Notes under the pieces: generated by a model
Databases searched by the model: none
Told to the model about the DNA's origin: nothing
The model's input: the letters and a program-made list of their open reading frames with translations, nothing else
Made by a program: the position numbers and the translations under genes
Part shown: piece after piece, positions 47,411 to 59,110 of the stretch
Position numbering within the stretch: the stretch's first letter is position 1
Layout of the letters: every line of letters starts with the position of its first letter
Source of the DNA: Hyperoodon ampullatus
Lineage: Eukaryota; Chordata; Mammalia; Artiodactyla; Ziphiidae
Direction: 5' to 3'
Length of the DNA stretch: 64,000 nucleotides
NCBI GenBank assembly: GCA_949752795.1
Contig: OX457063.1
Span: 69,401,783-69,465,782 of the forward strand

Positions 47411-49754
47411 CTTAACATCTTTTCCTAAGAGCTCATTCTGAAATCTCTGTATTTAAGAACAGGAGGCTCTAGAACTAATCAAGGGAAGGGACGTTGTGTG
47501 CTACCAGCAGAGAATCAGAAAAAGAATCAAGCAAGTAATTTTATTAGCTCCTTTATCATCTATTGTGTAATTCATTGCCTTAGGCGCTTTTTAACTCTTG
47601 TAACCCAACCAACAGAGAATGCAGGTTGTCTTAAAGCCGTGGCATGCCCTTGTTTGTGAGAACTCATTTTATGGGGAGGAATCATAGGTTACATGTGTCC
47701 ATAGACAAAAGGCCTAAAGGTGAGTGAAGGAAATTGATGTACTCGTTCTGGGGGAGAGAAAATAAACCCAACTTCTTCCCTTCCTGCCACCAGGCCGAGG
47801 GGTTGGCTGAGAATGGGAAGTCTTGTCTCCTGCAGGCGTTGACTCTTGATGTAGTATAGTAAGGGTATCAAGGTTGTTCTGACCGTAAAGTTATATGTTC
47901 CTGCGTAAGACGTTTGGTTGAGAGATGACAGGAAAAGTTGGAAAAAGTAAATCAGGTTGTGGAGGAAATAATGGCCTGGGAGTCCTCCAGGAAAACATGT
48001 CACCACGTTCAGTCGGCTATGACTGCTTGACTAAGCCTGGGATCAGAGGGAGGTGGTTAAAGCAGGGTCGGCATTTCCCCTCCTCTCACTGCTGTGTTCT
48101 TCTGGTCCTTCCCCACTGTTGGCTCCACCCTTCTAAAGAAAAAACTCTGTAGATGGCAGTGGGAGAAAATTAGTCTGATGTAGTCTGGAGAAAATTTGTG
48201 TCCCGCCCTACTTTCCCCTAGCTTTGAAAATCTCAAATGCAAGGCCAAACAGTACATTATTACTAACATGATAGAGGAAACTGGTACTATTAATGTCATG
48301 AAGGAGAAAGCCCATTTTGAGTAGAAACAGAAGGATGTTTATGAGGGAAAAGTCGGCTGCTGGTAGCAAAACTGAGCAGTAGGAAAGTTAACTATAATCA
48401 CTCCATTGAATTTTTTTAGAAGGACTCCTCAAACTGTTGGAAGTTGTCTAATAATCAGCATAGTAGCCGTTAACAAAAATCCGCTCTGACCTAGAGCGGC
48501 AGGGAAGGGAAAGGGTCAGGTATGTAAATTTTGTGCAGACCGGGTTGTATAGCAGGAAAGTATGTACAGTAAATTTCCATATTAGATCAGCCCCTTTTCA
48601 CAGCCCCTTTTAAAATTTACAAATGCCAGGGGCTGTAGGTGGATGAAGGCATTAGGATTGTATATGGTGGCTCTTTGAAAACTGCATGTTTGGGGCTCAT
48701 GTTTCTAGTTGCAGCTCAATCTGATTTTGAGATTTTAATATCTGAATCAAACTAGATATAGTGTAAGAATTAGACATTTGATCTCCTGCATCTTATCCAA
48801 TACACAGGAACCCTAGTGCTTCCTCAGCTTTGACATGATCTGGATCCCTGCTGGCCTTTGATTTTAGTTTGTGTGCAGTGATTAGGTGGCACCTTGGTGA
48901 TGGTGGAACCTTCCCATAAAGCTGAAGGGCCCCTGCAGGACACAGCAGTCAGTTTATTAACCAGCCCAAGCCCTGCTTGCCCCAGTGGGCTGGAACTTGG
49001 CTTTAGGTGGCTGATTGGTTTGTTATTGGCTGTCATGAGGCAGGTAGGCTTAGCTCCTTTAATTATTCTTGCCACTTTGGGAAAGCATAAACTGCCTATT
49101 CAGAGATCCGGAGCCTGGATTTGAGTGGGAATTCTTTGGCCAGGCCAGCTGCAGAATTAGCATGGATGTGATACTAATCCCTGGGACGGTCCCTCTGAGC
49201 AGTGCACCCACATGCCTGTTTTTCCCATCCAGAGTTGACAAGCACATGCTTAGCAGTGCTGAACAAGCTCTGGCACTTAATATCTAGGCTGCGTGGTTAT
49301 GGCCTAGGATGTTTGGTGCATTTGTCAGTCTCGAAGAGAGATCAGAGATGCAGTCTGGAAGGTGTTCTTATACTGCATGTCTCCAGAGGCACTAGAGTCA
49401 TGTGGCTTCGATTTCTTTACTCAGATACCGTACATACACACCCTTCACTGGGCTCTCCTCACACACTTGTTTAAGGGGAAATGGGATGGGTTATGTAAAA
49501 ATCTTTTGGGATTTAAGTTCTCTATACAGCCAAGGTAATTATATTTAGATATCCCATATTAGTTATACCTGGGCATCTTTTTCCAGTCCATTATTTGTGC
49601 TTCGGATTTGTTGTTACATGTGGTAAATTCCTAAGTACTATCATGGAAGAGATACTTTTCCGTACTAGTTAGTGGGATGTAAACTGTTATTCAGTAGAAC
49701 CTTAGAGACCAAATATAAATAGTTAAAAGAAAAAAGCACCCTAGATATCTTGAG
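47411..49754. other. Unique non-coding sequence
   Basis: No gene or mobile element is recognised. Overlapping open frames on both strands at 48824-49474 lack splice support. Confidence 0.4.
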
Positions 49755-50108
49755 AAAACTATAATTTGAAAAGATACATGCACGCCAGTGTTCATAGCAG
49801 CACTATTCAAGATAGCCAAGACATGGAAGCAACCTAAATGTCTATTGACAGATGAATGGTAAAGAAGGTACGGTGTATTATGTGCAATGGAATATTACTC
49901 AGCCATTAAAAAGAACGAAATAATGCCATTTGCAGTAACATGTATGGACCTAGAGATTATCATACTAAGTGAAGTAAGTCAGGCAAAGACAAATATCACT
50001 TTTATGTGGAATCTAAAATATGACACAGATGAATTTGTTTATGAGACAGAAACAGATTCACCAACATAGAAAACAAACTTATAGTTACCAAAGGGGAAAG
50101 GGGGTGAG
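49755..50108 (+). mobile_element. LINE-1 3' fragment
   Basis: Forward L1: 'cagtgttcatagcagcactattcaagatagccaagacatgg', 'ggaatattactcagccattaaaaag', 'gaaacagattcaccaacatag'. Truncated at both ends, with no tail seen. Confidence 0.9.
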
Positions 50109-52352
50109 AGAGGGGAAAACAACAAAAGCCCTAACAAGTGCTGGTGCATTGTGTGTCTGTAAAGGGGATAAAAAGAGGTGGGCGGGTTGATCTAGACTAC
50201 GCCTCTGCAATATAGATTTTCCAGCATTTTAATTTTGTTCATTGTGGGATCGAGAGGTATACCTAGTTGGGACTGAGAGAAATGAAAAATAATTTAACAA
50301 ACTAAGTCAGTAATGATGTCCTCAGTGAGTCGCTGTGCTATTTTCGTATTTTACTGTGATACTTGATTGGAGTTAGAGGGAGCCTGACTATTCCCTTTCT
50401 AGAAGTAAGCCAGGGAGCAGAGACTTAAAGAGGCTGCCGCCACCACATGCTTCCTCCACCCACTGGAGCCCCTAGATTGTTCCTTCCACATTCCCTTCCC
50501 TCCACTCTTCCACTGTACCAGTGTGTACGAAAAACGTCCCTACCACCAGAAGACCTGTTTGGTTGTTTTTCCCTCTCATCTTTTTCAGTTAAGATTTCTC
50601 CAATAGAAGACACCATGCAATATTGCTATCCCATGCTTGCTAAACTCAGACCTTTCCCCACTGCCTCACACCATTGCAAACCTACTATAGAAGTTAGGAA
50701 CAGAATGCTCTCTGCTATACCATATCTCAGAATTTCACGGGCCTATTGTTAGTCTGCTCAAGTTACAGCTCAGTGTTGGTGTTCTTGTCAAGTGGGTGGG
50801 CTGACAGACTTCTTTCTTTTTCTGTCTTACTGTCCCTTCAGCTTTGGACTCCTCAGAGTTTAGCAGATGGGAAAGAGCGGGTGAAGACACTGCACTTCTT
50901 TGCCACCTTTGCTCAGAAGTGATGTACATCACTTCCCCTTGTTGTCTCTGGTACCGAGGAATGATCCCAGTATGCCACCTAGATGCAAAGGGCCTGGGAA
51001 ATAGTGCCCTGGTTAGAAACTCACGTCCCAAGCTGACAGTATGAAGGGGAAGTAGGAATCTTGTTGGACAGGTTGTCCCCTCTGCCCACATTTATACATT
51101 CCAAGAATCTAGATTGGACAGTATTTGGGTATCACGGGCCTTGGCATTAGATTTGTCGCTATATATCTGAGATGGAATCAAATTCTAAACTTCTTGGGGT
51201 GTATTTTACTATCTGCCATGCCTGTTTGCACAGGTTGTTGCAAATGAGAGAGAAAGCGAGTATATTGACAAGGGGAAATTGACTCTAGCTGCCCAGCAGT
51301 GGCATGATGACAGTGAGCCCTCTTTGTGGTGAAAAAGATGCTCTAGCCCAGCAAAAGGATGACACTGACTTCATGAAACCTTTCCTGACTTGAAGCAGAT
51401 TGCTGGATTGATTTAATGCGGCTTTTTTGAAAACAGATAAATCTTGATTATGCCTTTTTATAGTCTGTCAGTTTGTCTGAAACTCTTTGTGTAATCCCAG
51501 TGACAGTGAGAACAGCTAGGATACCATGGTCCATTAGTAAAAACCCCAAATTCAAACAGTAGAAACAAAAATGACACCGGAGTCCCCTCTTGGCCGTTCT
51601 TCATCACATCTACTAGAATCATATAGTTGGTCCTTAAGTATCATTGCCTTTTGGCCACTTCTTGGATTTATCTACTCAAAGAGGCCAATTTGAGACTATC
51701 GACTCAGTTCTATACCTCTCAAATCTGTTGTAAAAGACATAGTAAAATGTGTGGGGCAGGAAAAATCCTTGTAAAATGTATACTTGAAACAAGAGAGCTG
51801 TCTGCCTCAAATTTGGCCATGACAAATGAGAGAGAGTTACATGGGCATTTTGGAAGGTGTTTTTAGTGAAGTTTACCCTTGAAGTCTGTCTTCTGTCTTC
51901 TTAGTGCCAAAATGAGAAGGCAGAATGCCCAAATGCTAGCATTTGATACATTGAAAGGAAAGTGTGGATAGAAAGTGGGAAATGTGCTCAAATGAGACCA
52001 CACAGACATGAGGGAGAATGAGGCAGCCTGTTCAGCATTGGGTTTCAGTAGAGTAAATAGGAAATGGTGTCATGCGTTGTTGACTCATCCTCCTTCTGGG
52101 CACAGTCATTCAGAAATCAAAAGCAATTGGCTTTTGTACAGCTTCCTCTTGTATCTAGAGGCAAAAGGGTCACAAACTCACAGGTGTGCAGGGGCCATGC
52201 AGTTAACCTAAGTGAGTGGTGCAGGCTTGGAGGAGAGGGGTTGGGGGAGAGATCAAATCTTTGGAGGAAGGGAGAGAAAGTAGGTATTGAAACTTTCTAC
52301 AGAAATACAGGACCAATGTTGTCAGATCTTCAGATTTTTTAAGAGAAGCTGA
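50109..52352. other. Unique non-coding sequence
   Basis: No mobile element is recognised. Open frames at 50447-50752 (plus) and 50735-51091 (minus) lack splice pairs. Confidence 0.4.
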
Positions 52353-52360
52353 GAATTTGG

Positions 52361-52739
52361 TTTTTTTTTTAAAATAAATTTATTTATTTATTTTTGGCTG
52401 TGTTGTGTCTTTGTTGCCGTGCGCGGGCTTTCTCTAGTTGCGGCGAGTGGGGGCTGCTCTTCTCTGCGGTGCGCAGGTTTCTCATTGCGGTGGCTTGTCT
52501 TGTTGCGGAGCACAGGCTCTAGGTGCGCGGGCTTCAGTAGTTGTCGCTCATGGGCTCAGTAGTTGTGGCTCGCGGGCTCAGTAGTTGTGGCTCACGGGCT
52601 CTAGAGTGCAGGCTCAGTAGTTGTGGCACACAGGCTTAGTTGCTCCGTGGCATGTGAGATCCTCCCAGACCGGGGCTCGAACCCGTGTCCCCTGCCTTGG
52701 CAGGCAGATTCTTAACAACTGTGCCACCAGGGAAGCCCG
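52361..52739 (-). mobile_element. CHR SINE, full-length form
   Basis: Reverse copy with a T run and an ATTT tail, with the body repeat unit 'agtagttgtggctcgcgggctc' repeated. Flanked by GAATTTGG at 52353-52360 and 52740-52747. Confidence 0.93.
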
Positions 52740-52747
52740 GAATTTGG

Positions 52748-53665
52748 GTTTTTTGAGGGAGGCATGTACTGTGTAGGTGAGTGAAAATTGATCTGCATGT
52801 CTTATTTGTCCTGAGATCCGCTTGGCTGTGGCTTCCATTTTAGTGGCAAGGGAAGCCATATTTGCTTCTGGGCATGGGATGGACAGGGAAGCCTCCCTGG
52901 TTTAGCAGCATGTTCTCTGAGTAAACAGTCAGGCTCAGTTTTTGCCATCATGCCCTTAGGGTGCTAATGTTATTTTGAATATACAAGGTTATAGAGCTGT
53001 AAGGAGAACCTGCTGTTATTTGATACTCTTTCATAAACTGAAATTTTATTTACTGTGTAGAAATGCCATAATCATCAGTTGCCTGCACTTAAGTTTCTGG
53101 TACTTGAGATTGGGAATCAATAAAGAAGGTTTATTTGGGATTGAAAGCATAACCAGTTTAAAATTTCTTCAGTTACTGAAAAGAAAGTAAAATTAAAAGC
53201 GTTTAAGTTCTTGGCTGGTCTCTAAAGTAGATGGAATTCAGTTTAATTTTTTGTGTATGTGAGTTGCCATAGCTAATTTAAGTGTTCTGGGCTTAATATC
53301 CCTATCTTTTTAGGAGGTTTGGCATTTAGGGGAAAAAATTTCCTTAGTGTAGAAAAAAAAAAAGGAAATTACCATGTAACATATGGAAATTGACAAAGAT
53401 GAAATATCAGAAAGAAACTGAGTATTGTGTGTCTATTTAAAAACTGCTAGTTTGAGGATTGAAAATCTAACAAACTACTCCATAAAAAATAAACCCTGAA
53501 AACAACTCAAGTCAGGAACTGAATGCTATGTTAGGTTCAAGATTTATTTTTCCTTAAGAGAAAGAAAAGTCTTTGTGTGTGTCTTTGTGCTTTGTTTTTC
53601 ATTCTAAGCCGAACTTTATTTTATTTTACGTGATGGGTGTTGAAATTAAATAAGAAAACAGCTTT
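52748..53665. other. Unique non-coding sequence
   Basis: No gene is seen. Confidence 0.4.
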
Positions 53666-53681
53666 TAAAACAAGCATTTTT

Positions 53682-53910
53682 TTTTTTTTTTTTTTTTTTT
53701 TTGCGGTATGCGGGCCTCTCACTGTTGCGGCCTCTCCCTGTTGCGGCCCCTCCCGCCGCGGAGCACAGGCTCCAGACGCGCAGGCTCAGCGGCCATGGCT
53801 CACGGGCCCAGCCGCTCCGCGGCATATGGGATCCTCCTGGACCGGGGCACGAACCCGCATCCCCTGCATCGGCAGGCAGACTCCCAACCACCGCGCCACC
53901 AGGGAGGCCC
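53682..53910 (-). mobile_element. CHR SINE, short form with private duplication
   Basis: Reverse copy. Perfect 16-bp target duplication TAAAACAAGCATTTTT at 53666-53681 and 53911-53926. It carries an imperfect 16-bp tandem duplication in the body (units at 53724-53739 and 53740-53755). Confidence 0.95.
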
Positions 53911-53964
53911 TAAAACAAGCATTTTTATTTTAACAGGTGTTTTGTTGAATGTATGAAAGTGACC

Positions 53965-54112
53965 TTTCTAAGTCATTGTCTCTTTCTGGGAACCTTCATC
54001 TGTAAATTGGGAATAGTTTCCTGTATCTTGCAGATTGTTCTTTAGCATTAAACGAGTAAACTATATAATGTGCCTGTTGCAGTACTTGGCACATAATAGC
54101 GACTCGTTCCTT
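53965..54112 (+). mobile_element. MIR SINE, ancient
   Basis: 'ctaagtcattgtctctttctgggaaccttcatctgtaaattggg' and 'gcagtacttggcacataatagcg': forward MIR. Confidence 0.8.
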
Positions 54113-55251
54113 TTTTCAATGTCTTTAGGGTTAAAGATATCAGGGCACTGACTTCTAAGGAGGCTACCATACTGATCCTAGGTGGGGAAAGAATATAACT
54201 TGGACCTTTTTTTGGGGGGGGTGGGGTCATGTTTGACTTTGTTTGCTCTAGTGTGCCTTGACTATAATTCTTATGCAGCATTGACCTCTTTCCCTAAACT
54301 CCTTGGAAGTTATAGGCATATAGTGGGTACTTAAAGTGTTTTTTACCATAAATAAATTTTGATCACATGCTTTGTAGATTTGGACAGAAGAGTTGGCATC
54401 TTAACCACTAGTAGAAAGCAGATGATGAACTTGCAATACTGCCGAGTGTATCCTCTCTACTGAGAACGTCTAAGGAAGAGGAGCAAGGTGAGAAGTGGGC
54501 TAGTAAGACCCTTGGGTCAGCCTGCCTTCCCAGGTGGAAGAGTTAGGGCTTTATTGGGTATTAATGTGGCATTTAGCACCAAACTCAGCTGTGAAGTTAC
54601 TTACTTGTTGGAAAACGTGGAAAAGAGAAAAGTTTGATAAATGTGCGTGCCATGACTTTGTGCTTGCAAAGAACCAAAATCTTCCGCTTGTTAGTATGGT
54701 TGTAAATACTGCCATGTCCTTCTTCTTGACAAACATACTGCTGATAAGGACAAGGGAAACAGCATGACTGACTGTATTTGGGGTCAGGAATTCTTCCTTT
54801 TGCCTTAAAGTAAAAAGTGTTTTTTGGAAGGTCAAGTTGAAACTGTCTTCACAGGATTCAATTCTTGTCACATCCGTTTCAGAAGCCCTCCTTGATATGT
54901 TATCTGTAGTTCAAAACAATGACTAACTTTGTGGTTAAAAGACAAACAAAAAAGAATAATTTGTTACAGATAGAGCCATGTGGAGAATACATTCTTTATC
55001 AAGCTGTGAGTCCTTAGGGGAGAATCTGCATGTAGCAGATGCTGACAGGTTTTCATTCTTTACCTTTGAAGTGTTTTCTTGAGTCTTTCCCCACCAGAGA
55101 TAGGAGACTACTTTTATGGGAATGATAAAAATACTATTATGGAAAGGTTATTAAATTCTTGTTTACTTAAATCTGAAATACGGCTAAATTTTACTAGCCA
55201 AAGAGGTAATTGAAATGTAAACTTCTCAGAAGGTGGGAATCAAAGAAAAAC
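54113..55251. other. Unique non-coding sequence
   Basis: No repeat is recognised. A donor-like site at 55064 (minus) was considered and set aside. Confidence 0.4.
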
Positions 55252-55270
55252 TGCCTTTACCTTGTTTTTT

Positions 55271-55590
55271 TAAAAAATAAATAAATTTATTTATTTATTT
55301 ATGGCTGTACTGGGTCTTCGTTGCTGTGCACTGGCTTTCTCTAGTTGCAGCGAGCAGGGGCTACTCTTCGTTGCGGTGCGCGGGCTTCTCATTGCGGTGG
55401 CTTCTCGTTGCGGAGCACGGGCTCTAGGTGCGCAGGCTTCAGTAGCTGTGGCACATGGGCTCAGTAGTTGTGGCTTGTGGGCTTAGTTGCTCCACGGCAT
55501 GTGGGATCTTCCTGGACGACAAGGGATTGAACCCGTGTCCCATGCATTGGCAGGCAGATTCTTCACCACTGTGCCACCAGGGAAGTCCCA
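55271..55590 (-). mobile_element. CHR SINE, full-length form
   Basis: Reverse copy. Perfect 19-bp target duplication TGCCTTTACCTTGTTTTTT at 55252-55270 and 55591-55609, the longest in the window. Confidence 0.95.
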
Positions 55591-55610
55591 TGCCTTTACC
55601 TTGTTTTTTT

Positions 55611-56350
55611 CAGAGAGGGAGATACCGGGAAGGCAAGGTCCTCTGTGACTTTTTAGAAGTGTGAATTCTGGAGCCTTAATCAACACCATTTATGGACTAT
55701 ATAATATATACAGAGCACTAAATGTGATTATAGGTGATGACATTTTAGAGTTGGAATTGACCTTAGTTGTCATTTTATTCAACTTGTTTAATTTGAAAAT
55801 GAGGCAGTTGAGAAGAGAAATAGTTTTGCCCTTGAAGAAGTCAAACTATTGAACAGATACATGTATCTTTATAAACAGTCTTGAGTTTTATGGTGTAGCA
55901 AGTGATTGAGTTATGCAGACACATACAACACATTTAAATACTGAGGATCTGTGAAGTGATAAGAGGTTGCCTGATTGTAGAGATATTTACTAGGAGGAGT
56001 GAGATTTGAACCAATTTTAGCAAAAGGTGAGGGACTTGGGGCAGTAGAGTTAAAGCAGATGTAGGACTGTGATGGGAAAAGAGTAATTGGTGAGAACCTT
56101 AAAGTCCAATTTGAAGTGTGTGTATAATTTATAGAATCAGATATTGAGAGTGTCAGTTCTTACCACATAGGGTTTTTAAGCAGGAAATAGTGAATCGGGA
56201 GTTTTGTATAGTAAATCTTTGTTGTGGCAGATTTTTTGGTTGGTGAAGGGGGACAGGAGGACTGGATGAGGAACAGGTAACATTTTGACACCTGAGAAAG
56301 GAAGGAAAGAAAGTATCATTTGCCACCATGTTTAGATATAGGCAGGTAAG
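55611..56350. other. Unique non-coding sequence
   Basis: No gene or repeat is recognised. Confidence 0.4.
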
Positions 56351-56351
56351 G

Positions 56352-56695
56352 TGTTTTTTTTTTTTTTTTTTTGGCTGCGTTGGGTTTTCGTTGCTGTGCG
56401 CTGGCTTTCTCTAGTTGCAGCAAGGTGGGGGGCTACCCTTCGTTGTGGTGCTTGGGCTTCTCATTGCGGTGGTTTCTCTTGTTGCAGAGCACGGGCTCTA
56501 GGCGCGTGGGCTTTAGTAGTTGTGGCACATGGGCTCAGTATTTGTGGCTCGTGGGCTCTAGAGCACAGGCTCAGCAGTTGTGGCACACAGACTTAGCTGC
56601 TCCCTGGCATATGGGATCTTCCCAGACCAGGGCTCAAACTTGTGTCCCCTGCTTTGGCAGGCGGATTCTTCACCACTGCGCCACCAGGGAAGTCC
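56352..56695 (-). mobile_element. CHR SINE, full-length form
   Basis: Reverse copy. No target duplication is visible: left flank ggcaggtaaggtg, right flank tcttggcctcatc. Confidence 0.92.
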
Positions 56696-56880
56696 TCTTG
56701 GCCTCATCTCCTGATCATTTTACGTGTTACCAGCTTCCTCAGTGTGCCGTATTCCTCTCTCTAGTCATTTTCCATATGCTGTTCCTTTTGCCAGGAATAC
56801 CTTTCTCATACCCCCACCCGTAGGCTGACCGATTATCTGTTCATTTGTCTGTTAAGTCCCTATTTACCCCTCATTTCTCA
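56696..56880 (+). mobile_element. L2 LINE fragment, ancient
   Basis: 'gcctcatctcctgatc', 'catatgctgttccttttgccaggaatacctt' and 'gtctgttaagtccc' match L2 3' sequence in forward orientation. Confidence 0.65.
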
Positions 56881-57003
56881 TATTGGGGGCAATTGTTTCT
56901 ACAGTAAATGATACTGAAGAATTGATCTTTATTGTAGGGACAGTCACAAGCCACTGGAGGCTTTCAATCAGGAAAGTGACGTAAGCAGATTGATATTTTA
57001 AAG

Positions 57004-57180
57004 CAGTGATTCTCAAGCTTTATCGTGCGTCACAGTTTCCTGGAGGGCTTATTAAAACACAGGTTACTGGGCCCCACCCCGAGTTTCTGATTAAGTGGGT
57101 CTGGGGTGGAGCCTGAGAATTTGCATTTTTAACAAGTTCCCAGGTGCTGCTGCTGCTGCTGTCTGAGGACCCCACTTGTA
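57004..57180. mobile_element. MER5A-like hAT transposon
   Basis: 'cagtgattctcaagctttatcg', 'gggccccaccccgagtttctgattaagtgggtctggggtgg' and 'agaatttgcatttttaacaagttcccaggtgctgctgctg' are characteristic of MER5A. A short (GCT)n lies inside. The right end is eroded. Confidence 0.85.
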
Positions 57181-57756
57181 GAATTATCCTTTTAGAGGGA
57201 CCACTCAGACTGAAATGGGAATGAATGGGGCTGGGTGGGCAAGACAGTATGCAGGGAAGACAATTTGGAAGCTGTATCACTATTTCAGATGAGAAATAAG
57301 GATATGGGGATGAAGAGAAGAAGACAGTCTGTCAAGAGATGCTTAAGAGATAGTGATTGCTTACATATGAGAAACGAAGGAAAAGCTGAAGCCCCGGTTT
57401 CTCACAAGGGCAGCCAGGTGGATGGTGGTGCCATTCACTAGAAAGCATACAGTGATCAGATTTTTTGTGGGCGGTCAAGGGGCAGGATGGTGATGAGATT
57501 GTGTGCCTTTGAGACATCTGAGTCGGTTGCTGGGACGCTGCCTTAAGCTCAGAGGGGAGTGACACTGCTGATACTGATACAGCTTTGGGAGTCATCAGTG
57601 TGCGATTGAGAGCTGACCCGTGGGAGTAGACGAGATCGGTAGGAAAATGAGTACGGAGAAGAGAGCCTGGGACAGAACCCTGAGGGTCACAGTAATCAAG
57701 GAAAGCTAGAGGAGGAAGATGAGGAGCAGCTAGAGAGGTGGAAAAACGCAGGGGTG

Positions 57757-57970
57757 GGGCTTCCCTGGTGGCGCAGTGGTTGAGAGTCCGCCTGCCGATG
57801 CAGGGCACACGGGTTCGTGCCCCGGTCCGGGAAGATCCCACATGCCACGGAGCGGCTGGGCTCGTGAGCCATGGCCACTGAGCCTGCGCGTCCGGAGCCT
57901 GTGCTCCGCAACGGGAGAGGCCACAACAGTGAGAAGCCCGCGTACCGCAAAAAAAAAAAAAAAACCAAAA
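57757..57970 (+). mobile_element. CHR SINE, short cetacean form
   Basis: Forward copy nested in L2, with tail A..CC..A. Imperfect target duplication around AAAAACGCAGGGGTG (57742-57756) and AAAACCCGCAGGTGTG (57971-57986). Confidence 0.93.
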
Positions 57971-58090
57971 AAAACCCGCAGGTGTGTGCACTGCTTTCTC
58001 TCCTGGAGGCCAGGAGATGAATGTGGTTCAGGAGGGAGGGGTGTAGAAACGATGTCAAATGCTGCTGGGAATGCAGGAAAGTAAGCACTG

Positions 58091-58780
58091 AGGAGGGTCT
58101 GTTTGATTAACAACATGGAAGTCCCCCATGCATTCATTCAGTGTTGACCGAGCCTGTTTGGGGTCAGGCTCTGTGCTAGACACACACATGACCTAGATTT
58201 TTCAATGACTGGGAAGAGGCAGAAGCCAGACAGCACTGGATTTAGGAGGATCAGGACAGAGACACAAACAGTCCTGCCATGTTCTCCTCTGGCAAAGCCA
58301 CTGGAGGGAGGTTTCTCACTGCTGCTGCTTCAGGGGCCTTTCTGGAGGATGGAGAAACCTCCCAGGAGTCTCACTGAATCCCTATCTGCAAAACTTTGAC
58401 AGAGCCAATTTATATGGATACCTTTGGTCCCGGTATGTCAGAGTCTCATCTCTTTAAAGAACCAAAGAGCTTTGCTTGCTCCAATCTGTGTTTCACAAGG
58501 TGCCTTGTGAAAACAGTAACTTCAGCAGCTGCCTGTAGCCACATCTGTTTTCCATGGACCCAGACCTGGCCTGTGTGGCCAAGTTGGGCAACATTCACCA
58601 TGCTTTCCTTTTTACCCCAGTTCTCTTGATGTTTCCACTGTGGAATCCAGTCATGCAATAGATACCTGGAGGCTATAGGTTCTTGAGATCCAGCCAGATT
58701 CAGAATTTCACTTTTGGGTCCCTCAGAATTAGAGAAGCCATGGCAGTCTATAGGTTATAAATTAAAGTTCAGTTTAAATG
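58091..58780. other. Unique non-coding sequence
   Basis: Open frames at 58205-58399 and 58396-58658 lack splice support. Confidence 0.4.
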
Positions 58781-58782
58781 CT

Positions 58783-58950
58783 CTAGACCATTGCTGCCCG
58801 TTTGCACTTTCTGCGATGGTAGAAATGTTCTGTAATCTGTGCTGACTGATATGGTAGCCACAGCTAACTGCATTTTAAATTTTATTTAATTTTAATTACT
58901 TTAAATTTAAAGTGAGAGAGTGACATGTGCTTAGTGGCCACCATGTTAGG
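58783..58950. mobile_element. hAT-type MER element, subfamily not assigned
   Basis: 'tgctgcccgtttgcactttctgcgatggtagaaatgttctgtaatctgtgctgactgatatggtagccac' and 'taaattttatttaattttaattactttaaattta' belong to a common MER-type DNA transposon. I cannot name it securely. Confidence 0.6.
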
Positions 58951-58952
58951 CC

Positions 58953-59110
58953 AGCAGTTCTGAAATTTTTGGTGTAGAGCAGAATCGTTAGGAGGGCTTG
59001 ATAAAGCATAGATTGCTAGGCCCTGAACGTTTCTGATTCGGTAAGTCTGGTTAGGGCTTGAGAGTTTGCTTTTCTAACACGTTTCCCAGGTGCTGCTGTT
59101 GCTGGTCTGG
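58953..59110. mobile_element. MER5A-like hAT transposon, second copy
   Basis: 'cagcagttctgaaatttttggtgtagagcagaatcgttaggagggcttgataaagcatag' and 'tttcccaggtgctgctgttgctgg'. More eroded than the copy at 57.0 kb. Confidence 0.75.

Larger units (their letters stand above)
56890..58090 (-). mobile_element. L2 LINE, ancient, with two nested insertions
   Basis: Reverse L2: 'agccactggaggctttcaatcaggaaagtgacgtaag', 'ggtggatggtggtgccattcac', 'gagacatctgagtcgg', 'gggagtcatcagtgtg', 'gaaccctgagggtcac', 'atgtcaaatgctgctgggaa'. It covers the 3' part of the reverse-transcriptase frame, now broken. A MER5A-like element and a CHR SINE interrupt it. Confidence 0.75.

Noticed and set aside
55065..55107. Short minus-strand exon-like segment with donor AAAG|GTAAAG
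   Set aside because: The acceptor is weak and the segment very short; expected by chance in this much intron.
57332..57991. A 219-codon minus-strand open frame, the longest in the window
   Set aside because: It runs through a CHR SINE and ancient L2 sequence in reverse. No start context or splice support; part is decayed L2.
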